From positions 1-64,000 of the forward strand of contig NZ_JADUCM010000004.1 in assembly GCF_016009175.1 (NCBI RefSeq): a DNA stretch of 64,000 nucleotides. Direction: 5' to 3'. This DNA is from Pseudomonas alkylphenolica (lineage in GTDB: Bacteria > Pseudomonadota > Gammaproteobacteria > Pseudomonadales > Pseudomonadaceae). The stretch's first letter is position 1; the number at the start of each line of letters is the position of its first letter. Below the pieces are notes generated by a model. The model worked only from the letters and a program-made list of their open reading frames with translations, ran no database searches and was not told where the DNA came from. A program made the translations under genes and the position numbers. Below are positions 27,471 through 37,489 of the stretch, in pieces.

Positions 27471-28289
27471 TTACTTGAACCTGCGTTCTACACCCTTCTC
27501 GACAAGAATCTTCGCCGAGATCTCTTCCACCGAGAAATGTGTGGAGTTGATGTTGGGAATGTTCTCGCGACGGAACAGGTTCTCCACCTCGCGCACCTCG
27601 AATTCGCACTGGGCAAAGCTCGAATAGCGGCTGTTGGGCTTTCGCTCATGACGGATGGCCGTCAGGCGGTCCGGATCAATCGTCAGGCCGAACAGCTTGT
27701 TGTGGTGCTTTTTCAGTACGGCGGGCAGTTGCAGGCGTTCCATGTCGTCTTCGGTCAGCGGGTAGTTGGCTGCGCGAATGCCGAATTGCATGGCCATGTA
27801 CAGGCAGGTCGGGGTTTTACCGCAACGTGACACACCGACCAGGATCAGGTCGGCCTTGTCGTAGTAGTGGGTGCGGGCGCCATCGTCGTTGTCCAGCGCG
27901 AAGTTGACCGCCTCGATACGCTCCATGTAGTTGGAATTGCCGCCAATGGAGTGGGACTTGCCCACCGAATACGACGAGTGGGCGGTCAGCTCCTGCTCCA
28001 GCGGCGCCAGGAAGGTCGAGAAAATGTCGATCATGAAGCCGTTGGAGGTGGCCAGCACCTCACGGATATCCTGGTTGACGATGGTGTCGAAGATGATCGG
28101 GCGCATGCCATCGCGTTCAGCTGCGCTATTGATCTGTTGTACCATGGCCCGCGCTTTTTCCACGCTGTCGATATACGGACGCGTGAATTTATTGAACGGA
28201 ATGCTATCGAATTGGGCCAGCAGACTCTGTCCCAGCGTCTCGGCGGTGATGCCCGTGCCATCGGAGATAAAGAAAGCAGATCGTTTCAT
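27471..28289 (-). CDS. ppsR: PEP synthase regulatory protein (kinase/pyrophosphorylase)
   Basis: A 272-residue DUF299 protein that inactivates phosphoenolpyruvate synthase by ADP-dependent phosphorylation and reactivates it by Pi-dependent dephosphorylation. It begins [24 protein letters not shown] and has the family P-loop [15 protein letters not shown] near residue 150. It is divergent from its target ppsA, the standard arrangement. Confidence 0.94.
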   Translation of the reverse strand: MKRSAFFISDGTGITAETLGQSLLAQFDSIPFNKFTRPYIDSVEKARAMVQQINSAAERDGMRPIIFDTIVNQDIREVLATSNGFMIDIFSTFLAPLEQELTAHSSYSVGKSHSIGGNSNYMERIEAVNFALDNDDGARTHYYDKADLILVGVSRCGKTPTCLYMAMQFGIRAANYPLTEDDMERLQLPAVLKKHHNKLFGLTIDPDRLTAIRHERKPNSRYSSFAQCEFEVREVENLFRRENIPNINSTHFSVEEISAKILVEKGVERRFK

Positions 28290-28466
28290 TTGCGCCTTGG
28301 GCCTTAAGCTGGTGACAAATCTTGTTTATGATAGGTTCGGTTTGCCGAACGCTGGTTGTCGGCATTCTCACTTATTTTCCAGGTCCAGGCCACAAGCGCC
28401 CGGTCAAGCCAGAGCAGGCAGGCGGGCGACCTGAGCTTTTCCAACACAGTTAGTGGAGAGATCACC

Positions 28467-30842
28467 TTGGTAGAGTACGTAGTTTCCCTCGATAAGCTCG
28501 GCGTCCATGATGTGGAGCATGTGGGGGGCAAGAACGCATCCCTGGGCGAGATGATCAGTAACCTCGCAGGTGCCGGAGTATCGGTCCCCGGCGGCTTTGC
28601 CACTACGGCTCAGGCGTACCGTGACTTCCTCGAACAGAGTGGCCTGAACGCGCAGATTCATGCTGCGCTCGACGCACTGGATGTCGATGACGTCAACGCC
28701 CTGGCCCGTACCGGTGCGCAAATCCGTCAATGGATCATGGAAGCCGAGTTCCCCGAGCGGCTGAACAGCGAAATCCGTACCGCGTTTGCTGAAATGTCCC
28801 AAGGCAACCCGAACATGGCCGTCGCCGTACGTTCTTCGGCCACCGCCGAAGACCTGCCAGACGCCTCGTTTGCCGGCCAGCAGGAAACCTTCCTGAACAT
28901 TCGCGGTGTCGACAACGTCATCCGTGCCGCCAAGGAAGTGTTTGCCTCTCTGTTCAACGATCGCGCCATTTCCTACCGTGTGCACCAGGGCTTCGACCAC
29001 AAGCTGGTGGCCCTGTCTGCCGGTGTGCAGCGCATGGTGCGTTCGGAAACCGGAACAGCCGGCGTGATGTTCACTCTCGACACCGAGTCGGGCTTCCGTG
29101 ATGTCGTGTTCATCACCGGCGCCTACGGCCTGGGCGAAACCGTCGTTCAGGGCGCGGTCAACCCGGACGAATTCTATGTCCACAAGGGCACGCTGGAGGC
29201 GGGCCGTCCGGCCATCCTGCGCCGTAACCTGGGCAGCAAAGCGATCAAGATGATCTATGGCGAAGAAGCCAAGGCCGGTCGTTCGGTCAAGACCGTTGAT
29301 GTCGACAAGGCCGACCGCGCACGCTTCTGCCTGAGCGACGCCGAAGTCAGCGAGCTGGCCAAGCAGGCGATGATCATCGAGAAGCACTACAAGTGCCCGA
29401 TGGACATCGAATGGGCCAAAGACGGCGACGACGGCAAGCTGTACATCGTTCAGGCCCGTCCTGAAACCGTGAAGAGCCGCGCCCAGGCCAACGTCATGGA
29501 GCGTTACCTGCTCAAGGAAACCGGTACCGTTCTGGTTGAAGGCCGTGCCATTGGCCAGCGCATCGGCGCCGGCAAGGTGCGGATCATCAAGGACGTCTCG
29601 GAGATGGACAAGGTCCAGGCCGGTGACGTGCTGGTATCGGACATGACCGATCCGGACTGGGAACCGGTGATGAAGCGCGCCAGCGCCATCGTCACCAACC
29701 GTGGCGGACGTACCTGCCACGCGGCGATCATTGCCCGTGAGCTGGGTATCCCGGCAGTGGTCGGTTGCGGCAACGCCACCCAGTTGCTCAAGGATGGCCA
29801 GGGCGTGACCGTTTCCTGCGCCGAAGGCGACACTGGCTTCATCTTCGAAGGCGAACTGGGCTTCGACGTCAAGCAGAACTCTGTCGACGCCATGCCCGAT
29901 CTGCCGTTCAAGATCATGATGAACGTCGGTAACCCCGACCGTGCCTTTGATTTCGCCCAGCTGCCCAACGCCGGTGTCGGCCTGGCGCGCCTGGAGTTCA
30001 TCATCAACCGCATGATCGGTGTGCACCCCAAGGCACTGCTGAACTACGCGGGCCTGCCGCAGGAGCTCAAAGAGAGCGTCGACAAGCGCATCGCCGGTTA
30101 CAACGACCCGGTGGGCTTCTATGTCGAGAAGCTGGTCGAGGGTATCAGCACCCTGGCCGCAGCGTTCTGGCCGAAAAAGGTGATTGTGCGTCTGTCGGAC
30201 TTCAAGTCCAACGAATACGCCAACCTGATCGGCGGCAAGCTCTACGAGCCGGAAGAAGAAAACCCGATGCTGGGCTTCCGTGGTGCTTCGCGTTACATCA
30301 GCGAAACCTTCCGTGACTGCTTCGAGCTTGAGTGCCGCGCACTCAAGCGCGTGCGTAACGAAATGGGCCTGACCAACGTCGAGATCATGGTGCCGTTCGT
30401 GCGTACCCTGGGCGAAGCCAGCCAGGTGGTCGACCTGCTGGCCGAAAACGGTCTGGCGCGCGGCGACAACGGCCTGCGCGTGATCATGATGTGCGAACTG
30501 CCATCCAACGCCATCCTGGCCGAAGAGTTCCTCGAGTACTTCGATGGTTTCTCCATCGGCTCCAACGACCTGACCCAGCTGACCCTGGGCCTGGACCGCG
30601 ACTCGGGGATCATCGCTCACCTGTTCGACGAGCGTAACCCTGCAGTCAAGAAGCTGCTCGCCAATGCCATCCAGGCTTGCAACAAGGCGGGCAAGTACAT
30701 CGGTATCTGTGGTCAGGGGCCATCCGACCACCCGGACCTGGCCAAGTGGCTGATGGAGCAGGGTATCGAAAGCGTTTCGCTGAACCCGGACTCGGTACTC
30801 GAGACCTGGTTCTTCCTCGCCGAAGGCGAGGCTGCGAACTGA
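28467..30842 (+). CDS. ppsA: Phosphoenolpyruvate synthase
   Basis: A 791-residue enzyme converting pyruvate and ATP to PEP, AMP and phosphate for gluconeogenesis. A TTG start at 28467 is chosen because it follows GGAGAG at normal spacing and gives the family N-terminus [28 protein letters not shown]. Upstream in-frame ATGs fall in the leader. Also visible are the ATP-grasp region ([25 protein letters not shown]), the phospho-His domain [21 protein letters not shown] and the PEP-binding barrel ending [17 protein letters not shown]. It is divergent from ppsR, whose product regulates it. Confidence 0.96.
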   Translation: MVEYVVSLDKLGVHDVEHVGGKNASLGEMISNLAGAGVSVPGGFATTAQAYRDFLEQSGLNAQIHAALDALDVDDVNALARTGAQIRQWIMEAEFPERLNSEIRTAFAEMSQGNPNMAVAVRSSATAEDLPDASFAGQQETFLNIRGVDNVIRAAKEVFASLFNDRAISYRVHQGFDHKLVALSAGVQRMVRSETGTAGVMFTLDTESGFRDVVFITGAYGLGETVVQGAVNPDEFYVHKGTLEAGRPAILRRNLGSKAIKMIYGEEAKAGRSVKTVDVDKADRARFCLSDAEVSELAKQAMIIEKHYKCPMDIEWAKDGDDGKLYIVQARPETVKSRAQANVMERYLLKETGTVLVEGRAIGQRIGAGKVRIIKDVSEMDKVQAGDVLVSDMTDPDWEPVMKRASAIVTNRGGRTCHAAIIARELGIPAVVGCGNATQLLKDGQGVTVSCAEGDTGFIFEGELGFDVKQNSVDAMPDLPFKIMMNVGNPDRAFDFAQLPNAGVGLARLEFIINRMIGVHPKALLNYAGLPQELKESVDKRIAGYNDPVGFYVEKLVEGISTLAAAFWPKKVIVRLSDFKSNEYANLIGGKLYEPEEENPMLGFRGASRYISETFRDCFELECRALKRVRNEMGLTNVEIMVPFVRTLGEASQVVDLLAENGLARGDNGLRVIMMCELPSNAILAEEFLEYFDGFSIGSNDLTQLTLGLDRDSGIIAHLFDERNPAVKKLLANAIQACNKAGKYIGICGQGPSDHPDLAKWLMEQGIESVSLNPDSVLETWFFLAEGEAAN

Positions 30843-30853
30843 TACGCTGAACC

Positions 30854-30899
30854 GGAACCTTCACCCGCCTCGGGCGCGGTGAAGGTTCCGACCGTTTTC
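30854..30899 (+). terminator. Intrinsic terminator after ppsA
   Basis: A 12-bp stem of GGAACCTTCACC and GGTGAAGGTTCC around a GC-rich loop (30854-30889), followed by GACCGTTTTCC. It lies 11 bases after the ppsA stop. Confidence 0.88.
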
Positions 30900-30948
30900 C
30901 AGGGCGTGTACCAGTGATGGTTCCCGCCCTTTTTCGTGCAAGAACCCT

Positions 30949-31947
30949 ATGCAAAGCAGCAGTACTCTATTTCCCGTGGCCTTGCTCAGTGCTGAGCGCC
31001 GGGGTGATCTGAGCGAGGATGTGTACCGGATCAAAGCCGGAAACAGCCCGGATCGCACGGTTGAACTGGCGGTTACCCGCTTGGGCATGGCTGATCAGGC
31101 CGAAGTGCGCGGCACCCCGGTCATTCTGCTGCACGGCAGCTTTTCCAACCGGCGCTTCTGGTATTCGCCCCGTGGCATCGGCCTGGGCGCTTATCTGGCA
31201 CGCGCCGGTTTCGATGTGTGGATCCCGGAAATGCGCGGTCACGGCCTGTCACCGCGCAACCGCGACTACCGCAGCAATCGCGTTGCCGATTATGCCCGCT
31301 ACGACCTGCCTGTGATTGGTGCTTTTGTCAGTGAAAAATGCGGTCGCGCCGCGCACTGGGTCGGCCATTCGCTGGGGGGCACAACACTGGCGGCGGCATT
31401 GGGCGGCGAATACCTGGCGACCGATCTGGTGGCCAGTGCGGCGTTTTTCGGCACGCAGGTCAGCCGCACCTACTGGCCGTTGAAAATTCCGCCGGTGGAG
31501 TGGGGCGGGCGCTTGCTGCTCAAGCGCTTTGCGCAACTGTCGGGTACCCGGCTCAAGCGCGGCCCCGAGGACGAGCCGATAGGCCTGGCCCTGGAAAGCA
31601 TGCGCTGGTTTGGCCTGTTCGGCCGCTTTGGCGACAAGGATCGCGACTGGTGGGCAGGGCTGGCCGAGATTGATGTGCCGGTGCTGGCTGTGGCTGCGGC
31701 GGGGGATCACCAGGACCCGGTGTGGGCATGCCGCAAGCTGTTCGAGCAGTTGGGCAGTGAGCAAAAGCAGTTTATCCGGCTGGGGCGCGAGGAGGGTTTC
31801 GACAACTTCGGTCATGTCGACATGCTCGTCAGCAAGCCGGCGCAGGTGCAGGTCTGGCCGCTGGTCGAGCGCTGGCTGCTCAACCCGCTGGCGCCGCTGC
31901 GTGAAGAGACGCCCGAAGGCGTTTCGCCAGCACCCAGTTATCGCTAA
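30949..31947 (+). CDS. Alpha/beta-fold hydrolase
   Basis: A 332-residue hydrolase. It has the oxyanion-hole motif VILLHGSFSNRRFW near residue 60, the nucleophile elbow GHSLGG with Ser at about residue 141, an acid residue in the AAGDHQDPVW region and a late His (FGHVDM). No signal peptide is seen. It lies between ppsA and rraA, an arrangement conserved in Pseudomonas. Substrate unknown; lipase or esterase activity is possible. Confidence 0.82.
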   Translation: MQSSSTLFPVALLSAERRGDLSEDVYRIKAGNSPDRTVELAVTRLGMADQAEVRGTPVILLHGSFSNRRFWYSPRGIGLGAYLARAGFDVWIPEMRGHGLSPRNRDYRSNRVADYARYDLPVIGAFVSEKCGRAAHWVGHSLGGTTLAAALGGEYLATDLVASAAFFGTQVSRTYWPLKIPPVEWGGRLLLKRFAQLSGTRLKRGPEDEPIGLALESMRWFGLFGRFGDKDRDWWAGLAEIDVPVLAVAAAGDHQDPVWACRKLFEQLGSEQKQFIRLGREEGFDNFGHVDMLVSKPAQVQVWPLVERWLLNPLAPLREETPEGVSPAPSYR

Positions 31948-32153
31948 GATATGACGATTGTTTCGGTTTCGGTCATTTAAGGGGTATTGGTTGGCGTATC
32001 GTTCGCTGACCGTAAGGCAATCGGCACGACAGCGGGTGACCGGGTCGGTGTCGACGGTGTAGCCTTGGGGGTAAAGCCGCATCGCTGCACCTCGTCTCTT
32101 CAATGGCACTGCGACTTCACATCCAATGTCTTGGCAATCGACAGGAGTTACCC

Positions 32154-32642
32154 ATGCATTATCTCACGCCCGATTTGTGCGACGCCTACCCGGACCTGGT
32201 GCAGGTGGTGGAGCCAATGTTCAGCAACTTTGGTGGCCGCGATTCTTTTGGTGGGCAAATTGTCACCATCAAGTGCTTCGAGGACAACTCGCTGGTCAAG
32301 GAGCAGGTTGATCTGGACGGCAAGGGCAAAGTGCTGGTGGTTGACGGTGGCGGCTCGCTGCGCCGCGCGCTGCTGGGTGACATGCTGGCCGAGAAGGCCG
32401 CCAAGAATGGCTGGGAAGGCCTGGTGATCTACGGTTGCGTGCGTGACGTCGATGTCCTGGCGCAAACCGACGTTGGTGTTCAGGCCCTGGCCAGTCACCC
32501 GATGAAGACCGACAAGCGCGGCATTGGTGACCTTGATGTGGTCGTGACCTTTGCCGGGGTGACGTTCCGCCCGGGCGAGTACATCTACGCTGACAACAAC
32601 GGTGTGATTGTTTCGCCAAGCCCGCTTAAAATGCCGGAATAA
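32154..32642 (+). CDS. rraA: Regulator of ribonuclease activity A
   Basis: A 162-residue RraA-fold protein. In E. coli this family binds RNase E and inhibits its activity on RNA. ATG 32154 follows AGGAG at 6 bases and gives [23 protein letters not shown]. Family motifs are [40 protein letters not shown] and [10 protein letters not shown]. Related proteins include demethylmenaquinone methyltransferase-like or aldolase members, but the sequence fits the RNase regulator class. Confidence 0.93.
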   Translation: MHYLTPDLCDAYPDLVQVVEPMFSNFGGRDSFGGQIVTIKCFEDNSLVKEQVDLDGKGKVLVVDGGGSLRRALLGDMLAEKAAKNGWEGLVIYGCVRDVDVLAQTDVGVQALASHPMKTDKRGIGDLDVVVTFAGVTFRPGEYIYADNNGVIVSPSPLKMPE

Positions 32643-32669
32643 GCACTGAAACCGCTAAGTGGAGCAGGA

Positions 32670-33665
32670 ATGTTCGAGGAAGAAAACGCGCAGTGGGGGC
32701 TGGTGCATGCCCTGGTGCTCGATGGCAAAGGCGGTGCACGCTCGATCGCTCGAACTGAACTGGACGACCTGCAGCTGCAACCGGAGCAGAGCCTCTGGTT
32801 GCACTGGGATCGCAGTCATCCGCAAACCCGTACCTGGTTGCGTCAGGACAGTGGCCTGAGCGAATTTGCCTGCGACCTGCTCCTGGAAGAAAACACCCGC
32901 CCGCGGCTGTTGGCCTTGCCTGACGAGCAGATGCTGCTGTTCTTGCGTGGGGTCAACCTCAACCCGGGGGCCGAGCCCGAAGACATGGTGTCGGTGCGCA
33001 TTTTCGCCCGTGCTCAACAGGTGATTTCCCTGCGTTTGCGGCCGTTGCGCGCCAGTGACGAGTTGCTGCAGCAACTGGCTGAGGGACGCGGACCGAAAAC
33101 GGCCTCCGAGCTGTTGTTGAGCATGGCGCAACTGTTGACCGAGAAGGTCCAGGCGTTGGTCAGCGACCTCTCGGAAGTGGTCGATCTGGAAGAAGAAAAG
33201 CTCGAGGCCGACAAACGGTATGCACCCGAACAGGGCTCACTGCAGCAGATTCGCCGGCGAGCAGCAGGCCTGCGCCGCTTTCTCGCACCGCAACGCGAGC
33301 TGTATGCGCAACTGGCACGCAACAAGTGGAGCTGGTTCGCCGCAGACGATGGCGACTACTGGAACGAGCTGAACAACAGCCTGATCCGCTACCTCGAAGA
33401 GCTGGAACTGACCCGTGAGCGTGCGGCGCTGGTGCTCGAAAGTGAAGACCGCCGGCGTGCCGAGCGGATGAACCGGACCATGTACCGGTTCGGCATCATC
33501 ACCTGCATATTCCTGCCGATGAGCTTTGTCACCGGCTTGCTGGGTATCAATGTGGGGGGGATTCCCGGGTCGGACAGCCCCTATGGTTTCCTGTTCGCCA
33601 GCCTGCTGGTACTGGGCCTGGCGCTCGGGCAGTGGTGGCTGTTTCGCCGCCTGCGCTGGGTGTGA
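32670..33665 (+). CDS. CorA/ZntB-family cation transporter (CmaX-like)
   Basis: A 331-residue protein with a large cytoplasmic N-domain, a long helix (residues about 140-270) and two C-terminal membrane helices (TMYRFGIITCIFLPMSFVTGLLGINVGGIPG and YGFLFASLLVLGLALGQWW). The pore signature is GIN rather than the GMN of magnesium CorA channels, as in ZntB-type zinc transporters. In P. aeruginosa the gene at this place, upstream of crfX, is called cmaX. A GGAGCAGGA ribosome site precedes the ATG. Confidence 0.88.
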   Translation: MFEEENAQWGLVHALVLDGKGGARSIARTELDDLQLQPEQSLWLHWDRSHPQTRTWLRQDSGLSEFACDLLLEENTRPRLLALPDEQMLLFLRGVNLNPGAEPEDMVSVRIFARAQQVISLRLRPLRASDELLQQLAEGRGPKTASELLLSMAQLLTEKVQALVSDLSEVVDLEEEKLEADKRYAPEQGSLQQIRRRAAGLRRFLAPQRELYAQLARNKWSWFAADDGDYWNELNNSLIRYLEELELTRERAALVLESEDRRRAERMNRTMYRFGIITCIFLPMSFVTGLLGINVGGIPGSDSPYGFLFASLLVLGLALGQWWLFRRLRWV

Positions 33666-33766
33666 CGGGGTGCACGTTGTGAACATTCAGTCACCAACTG
33701 TCCGCCCGGTTCATGTGACCCGCGCCGTAACGACCTCGTCTTTGACTGATATTGCGCGAGGTGCCT

Positions 33767-34015
33767 ATGCACGATCCGTTTGAAGAATCCCTGCGAGACC
33801 TGCTCAAGGCCTCGCCGTCCGGCCAGGACCGCGACGACGATGCCTGCCTTGGGCGGGTGCTGAAAACCGCCAACCGCCAGGTCGGCGCGGGCGATCTGTT
33901 CAGCCTGCTTGGCCGCTGGAGCCAGGCGTTGATGATCGCTGTCAATAATGGCTCGGCGCATGTTGCGCCGGTCCGGCGTAATGCTACCGCTCGTAAAGCT
34001 GATAAGGCCGATTGA
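33767..34015 (+). CDS. crfX: CrfX protein
   Basis: An 82-residue soluble protein starting MHDPFEESLRDLLKASP and ending in a basic tail. It is recognised by sequence and by position as CrfX of the cmaX-crfX-cmpX-sigX cluster. Its molecular function is unknown. ATG 33767 is preferred over an in-frame ATG at 33752 on the strength of the family N-terminus. It nearly abuts cmpX (2 bases), so the two are co-transcribed. Confidence 0.88.
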   Translation: MHDPFEESLRDLLKASPSGQDRDDDACLGRVLKTANRQVGAGDLFSLLGRWSQALMIAVNNGSAHVAPVRRNATARKADKAD

Positions 34016-34017
34016 CT

Positions 34018-34842
34018 ATGGAACTTAATCTCTGGACGCAGAGCTTGCTCACCGCAATGACTGCGTTGTGGACCAAAGTGGCGAACTTTATCCCCAACCT
34101 GTTCGGCGCGCTGGTTGTGGTGCTGCTCGGTTTTGTCGTGGCCAAGTTGCTCGACACCCTGTTGTCCAAGTTGTTGGCCAAGCTTGGGCTGGACCGCTTG
34201 ATGGGCGGCACCGGGCTGACCAAGATGCTTGACCGGGTCGGCATCCAGGTCCCCATCTCGACCCTGATCGGCAAGATCGTTTACTGGTTCGTGCTGTTGA
34301 TCTTCCTGGTCTCGGCGGCTGAATCGCTTGGCCTTGAGCGGGTGTCGGCAACCCTGGACATGCTGGCCCTGTACCTGCCCAAGGTATTTGGTGCGGCGCT
34401 GGTACTGCTGGCCGGTGTATTGCTGGCGCAGCTGGTCAACGGCCTGGTGCGCGGTGCGGCCGAAGGCATCGGTCTGGAGTATGCAGCCGGTGTCGGGCGC
34501 ATTGCCCAGGGTCTGGTGATCATCATCAGCATTTCAGTGGCAATCAGCCAGCTTGAGGTCAAAACCGACCTGCTGAACCACGTTATCGTCATCGGATTGA
34601 TTACCGTTGGTCTGGCCGTTGCCTTGGCGATGGGCCTCGGTAGCCGTGAAATTGCCGGTCAGATTCTGGCCGGGATCTATGTGCGAGAGCTCTATCAGGT
34701 GGGCCAACAGGTGCAGGTTGGAGAGGTCGAAGGTCAAATCGAGGAGATCGGCACGGTCAAGACGACCCTGCTGACCGATGACGGCGAGCTGGTTTCGTTG
34801 TCCAACCGGATTCTCCTGGAGCAGCGAGTCAATAGCCGCTAA
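34018..34842 (+). CDS. cmpX: CmpX, MscS-type small mechanosensitive channel-like protein
   Basis: A 274-residue membrane protein with about six helices in two blocks: residues 15-60, VYWFVLLIFLVSAAESLGL, LYLPKVFGAALVLLAGVLLAQLV, then VIVIGLITVGLAVALAMGLGSREIAGQILAGIY. A short cytoplasmic beta domain follows, with DLLNHV upstream and VQVGEVEGQIEEIGTVKTTLLTDDGELVSLSNR downstream. The last part is the MscS middle domain. In Pseudomonas cmpX affects envelope stress and sigX activity. ATG 34018 is chosen over a TTG at 34012. Confidence 0.9.
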   Translation: MELNLWTQSLLTAMTALWTKVANFIPNLFGALVVVLLGFVVAKLLDTLLSKLLAKLGLDRLMGGTGLTKMLDRVGIQVPISTLIGKIVYWFVLLIFLVSAAESLGLERVSATLDMLALYLPKVFGAALVLLAGVLLAQLVNGLVRGAAEGIGLEYAAGVGRIAQGLVIIISISVAISQLEVKTDLLNHVIVIGLITVGLAVALAMGLGSREIAGQILAGIYVRELYQVGQQVQVGEVEGQIEEIGTVKTTLLTDDGELVSLSNRILLEQRVNSR

Positions 34843-34867
34843 CCGGGTAATCCTGCTAATGTATGCC

Positions 34868-34900
34868 GCCGCGAAATTACCCCAGGCAGGGGTAAGCGGC
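34868..34900 (+). promoter_or_regulatory. Hairpin between cmpX and sigX
   Basis: TTACCCC-AGGCA-GGGGTAA (34877-34895) is extended by outer arms GCCGC and GCGGC around a GAAA bulge. It lacks a T run, so it may be an attenuator, processing site or regulatory stem for sigX rather than a terminator. Confidence 0.5.
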
Positions 34901-34931
34901 GACATTGACCTGACTGTCGGCCAGATTCGTT

Positions 34932-35522
34932 TTGAATAAAGTTCACTCGCTGCCCATGCGTTACGACCCCCGCGAGCTCACTGATGAGGAGTTGGTGGCG
35001 CGTTCGCATGAGGAGCTGTTTCATGTTACTCGCGCGTATGAGGAGCTCATGCGCCGCTACCAGCGAACTCTTTTTAATGTGTGCGCACGTTATCTGGGGA
35101 ACGATCGGGACGCTGACGATGTCTGTCAGGAGGTGATGCTCAAGGTGCTCTATGGCCTGAAGAATTTCGAGGGCAAGTCGAAATTCAAGACTTGGCTTTA
35201 CAGCATCACCTATAACGAATGCATCACCCAGTACCGCAAGGAGCGACGTAAACGCCGTCTAATGGACGCGTTGAGTCTGGATCCCCTTGAGGAGGCCTCT
35301 GAAGAAAAGGCACCGAAAGCGGAAGAGAAAGGCGGGCTGGACAAGTGGCTAGTGCATGTAAATCCGATTGACCGTGAAATTCTGGTGCTACGATTTGTCG
35401 CAGAGCTGGAATTTCAGGAGATCGCCGATATCATGCATATGGGCCTTAGCGCAACGAAAATGCGGTATAAACGTGCGCTAGACAAGCTACGTGAGAAATT
35501 TGCGGGCCTTGCTGAAACTTAG
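34932..35522 (+). CDS. sigX: ECF sigma factor SigX
   Basis: A 196-residue group-4 sigma factor with region 2 (QRTLFNVCARYLGNDRDADDVCQEV, KFKTWLYSITYNECITQYRKE) and region 4 (LVLRFVAELEFQEIADIMHMGLSATKMRYKRALDKLREK). SigX directs oprF and fatty-acid/membrane genes in response to envelope state. A TTG start at 34932 gives the family N-terminus MNKVHSLPMRYDPRELTDEEL; ATG 34956 would remove eight residues. No anti-sigma gene is adjacent, as is usual for SigX. Confidence 0.95.
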   Translation: MNKVHSLPMRYDPRELTDEELVARSHEELFHVTRAYEELMRRYQRTLFNVCARYLGNDRDADDVCQEVMLKVLYGLKNFEGKSKFKTWLYSITYNECITQYRKERRKRRLMDALSLDPLEEASEEKAPKAEEKGGLDKWLVHVNPIDREILVLRFVAELEFQEIADIMHMGLSATKMRYKRALDKLREKFAGLAET

Positions 35523-35548
35523 TAGCGCGCAAATATCTCTAACGTACC

Positions 35549-35570
35549 GGCAAGTTCTGCTAAACTTGCC
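35549..35570 (+). promoter_or_regulatory. Hairpin between sigX and oprF
   Basis: A perfect 8-bp stem GGCAAGTT-CTGCTA-AACTTGCC lies 27 bases after the sigX stop. It has no T run. It could limit read-through from sigX into oprF or stabilise the upstream message; the oprF promoter must overlap or follow it. Confidence 0.55.
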
Positions 35571-35632
35571 GTCGAGTTGTCCCCCGGATGTTGGTGGGAC
35601 TGCTTAACTATCACCAGATGGGGATTTAACGG

Positions 35633-36667
35633 ATGAAATTGAAAAACACCTTGGGCTTGGCCATTGGTTCTCTTGTAGCCGCAACTTCCTTCGGCGCTCT
35701 GGCACAAGGCCAAGGCGCGGTCGAAATTGAAGGCAACGTCACCAAGCAGTACTACGATAGCGAGCGCAATTTCAAGAACGACGGCACCAACCCTGGTGTT
35801 CGCCTCGGTTACTTCCTGACCGACGACCTGTCCCTGGACCTGGGCTACAACGAAACTCACAACGTTCGTGGCGATGTCTTCAACAAGGACATCAAAGGCT
35901 CGAAAGCTAAACTCGACGCTACCTACCACCTGGGCACCGTAGGCGACGCAGTACGTCCTTACGTTTCCGCAGGTTTTGCTCACGAGAGCCTGGGCCAGAG
36001 CTTCAACAACGGTCGTGACCACTCCACCTTCGCCAACGTTGGCGCTGGCGCCAAGTGGTACATCACCGACATGTTCTTCGCCCGTGCTGGCGTTGAAGCC
36101 ATGTACAACATCGACAACGGCAACACCGAGTGGGGCCCATCCCTGGGTCTGGGTCTGAACTTCGGTGGTAGCGGCGGCAAAGTAGCTGCTCCTGCTCCAG
36201 TTGCTGAAGTCTGCTCCGACAGCGACAACGACGGCGTTTGCGACAACGTTGACAAGTGCCCTGACACCCCAGCCAACGTTACCGTTGACGCTGACGGCTG
36301 CCCGGCTGTTGCCGAAGTCGTACGTGTTGAGCTGGACGTCAAGTTCGACTTCGACAAGTCGGTCGTCAAGCCAAACAGCTACGGTGACATCAAGAACCTG
36401 GCTGACTTCATGAAGCAGTACCCACAGACCACCACCACTGTTGAAGGTCACACTGACTCCGTCGGTCCTGACGCTTACAACCAGAAGCTGTCTGAGCGTC
36501 GTGCAAACGCCGTTAAGCAGGTTCTGACCAACCAGTACGGCGTAGAATCGAGCCGTGTTGAGTCGGTTGGCTACGGTGAAACCCGTCCGGTTGCCGACAA
36601 CGCCACCGACGCTGGTCGCGCTGTTAACCGTCGCGTAGAAGCACAAGTAGAAGCCCAAGCCAAGTAA
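35633..36667 (+). CDS. oprF: Major outer-membrane porin OprF
   Basis: A 344-residue OmpA-family porin and structural protein. The signal peptide is MKLKNTLGLAIGSLVAATSFGALA. It is followed by an eight-strand N-terminal barrel, the four-cysteine acidic linker (CSDSDNDGVCDNVDKCPDTP ... DGCP) and a C-terminal OmpA-like peptidoglycan-binding domain (VKFDFDKSVVKPNSYGDIKNLADFM; VEGHTDSVG; RVESVGYGETRPVA). Codon use is strongly biased, as expected for one of the most abundant proteins. It is followed by a strong terminator. Confidence 0.97.
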   Translation: MKLKNTLGLAIGSLVAATSFGALAQGQGAVEIEGNVTKQYYDSERNFKNDGTNPGVRLGYFLTDDLSLDLGYNETHNVRGDVFNKDIKGSKAKLDATYHLGTVGDAVRPYVSAGFAHESLGQSFNNGRDHSTFANVGAGAKWYITDMFFARAGVEAMYNIDNGNTEWGPSLGLGLNFGGSGGKVAAPAPVAEVCSDSDNDGVCDNVDKCPDTPANVTVDADGCPAVAEVVRVELDVKFDFDKSVVKPNSYGDIKNLADFMKQYPQTTTTVEGHTDSVGPDAYNQKLSERRANAVKQVLTNQYGVESSRVESVGYGETRPVADNATDAGRAVNRRVEAQVEAQAK

Positions 36668-36685
36668 TTGGTCCAGGCACTACTG

Positions 36686-36716
36686 AAAAGCCCGGCTTAG
36701 GCCGGGCTTTTCTTTG
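36686..36716. terminator. Intrinsic terminator after oprF
   Basis: AAAAGCCCGGC-TTAG-GCCGGGCTTTT followed by CTTT, between convergent oprF and cobA; near-symmetrical, so it can serve both directions. Confidence 0.93.
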
Positions 36717-36724
36717 CCTGCGAT

Positions 36725-37462
36725 TCAGGCGCTGAGCTGGATCAGCGCTGCAGCGTCGTGCGACGCCACTTCGCCGATCACCAGAATCGCCGGGCTGTTC
36801 AGTTTGAAGCGATTGGCCGCATCGGTCAGTTGCCCCAGGGTACAACGCTGTTCGCGCTGCTGCGGCAAGGACGCGTTTTCAATCATGGCAATCGGTGTCT
36901 GTGCCGGTAAGCCTCCTTCCAGCAAGCCTTGCTGAATCTCCGCCAGTTTACTGACCCCCATGTACACCACCAGGGTGGTGCCGCCTTGTGCCAGCGCCTG
37001 CCAGTTCAGCGGGCTGTCATCCTGCGTGTGTGCCGTCACCAGCGTTACGCCGCGGCTGACTCCGCGCAAGGTCAGAGAAATACCACATTGGGTTGCGCCC
37101 GCCAGGCCGGCGGTTATGCCATTGACCAGTTCCGTTTCGATTCCGTGCGCCTGCAGCCACGCGGCTTCTTCGCCACCACGGCCGAAAATGCACGGGTCAC
37201 CGCCTTTGAGGCGTGCCACACAGCGCCCCTGGCGGGCATAGCGCAGCATCAGGCGCTGGATGAAGGCCTGCGGGGTAGAGCGGCAACCGCCGCGCTTGCC
37301 AACGGCTATCACCCGCGCTGCGGGGCAGTGCACCAGTACTTCGGGGTTGACCAGGTCATCTATCAGCACCACATCGGCCTCACTGAGGGCGCGCGCGGCC
37401 TTGAGAGTCAGCAGTTCTGGGTCTCCAGGTCCTGCACCAATCAGCCAGACTTTCGCGTTCAT
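36725..37462 (-). CDS. cobA: Uroporphyrinogen-III C-methyltransferase
   Basis: A 245-residue SAM-dependent methyltransferase that makes precorrin-2, the route to siroheme and cobalamin. Motifs: GAGPGDPELLTLKAARALSEAD near the N-terminus, VARLKGGDPCIFGRGGEEA, and GVTLVTAHTQDD. It is a stand-alone SUMT without the CysG dehydrogenase domain. Siroheme is the cofactor of assimilatory nitrite reductase, which explains its place beside nitrate-assimilation genes. Confidence 0.93.
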   Translation of the reverse strand: MNAKVWLIGAGPGDPELLTLKAARALSEADVVLIDDLVNPEVLVHCPAARVIAVGKRGGCRSTPQAFIQRLMLRYARQGRCVARLKGGDPCIFGRGGEEAAWLQAHGIETELVNGITAGLAGATQCGISLTLRGVSRGVTLVTAHTQDDSPLNWQALAQGGTTLVVYMGVSKLAEIQQGLLEGGLPAQTPIAMIENASLPQQREQRCTLGQLTDAANRFKLNSPAILVIGEVASHDAAALIQLSA

Positions 37463-37489
37463 CGGGTATTCCTCATCGGCAGGGGGCTG

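Noticed and set aside
28404..30731. 775-codon minus-strand frame opposite ppsA
   Set aside because: Shadow of ppsA with no recognisable domain.
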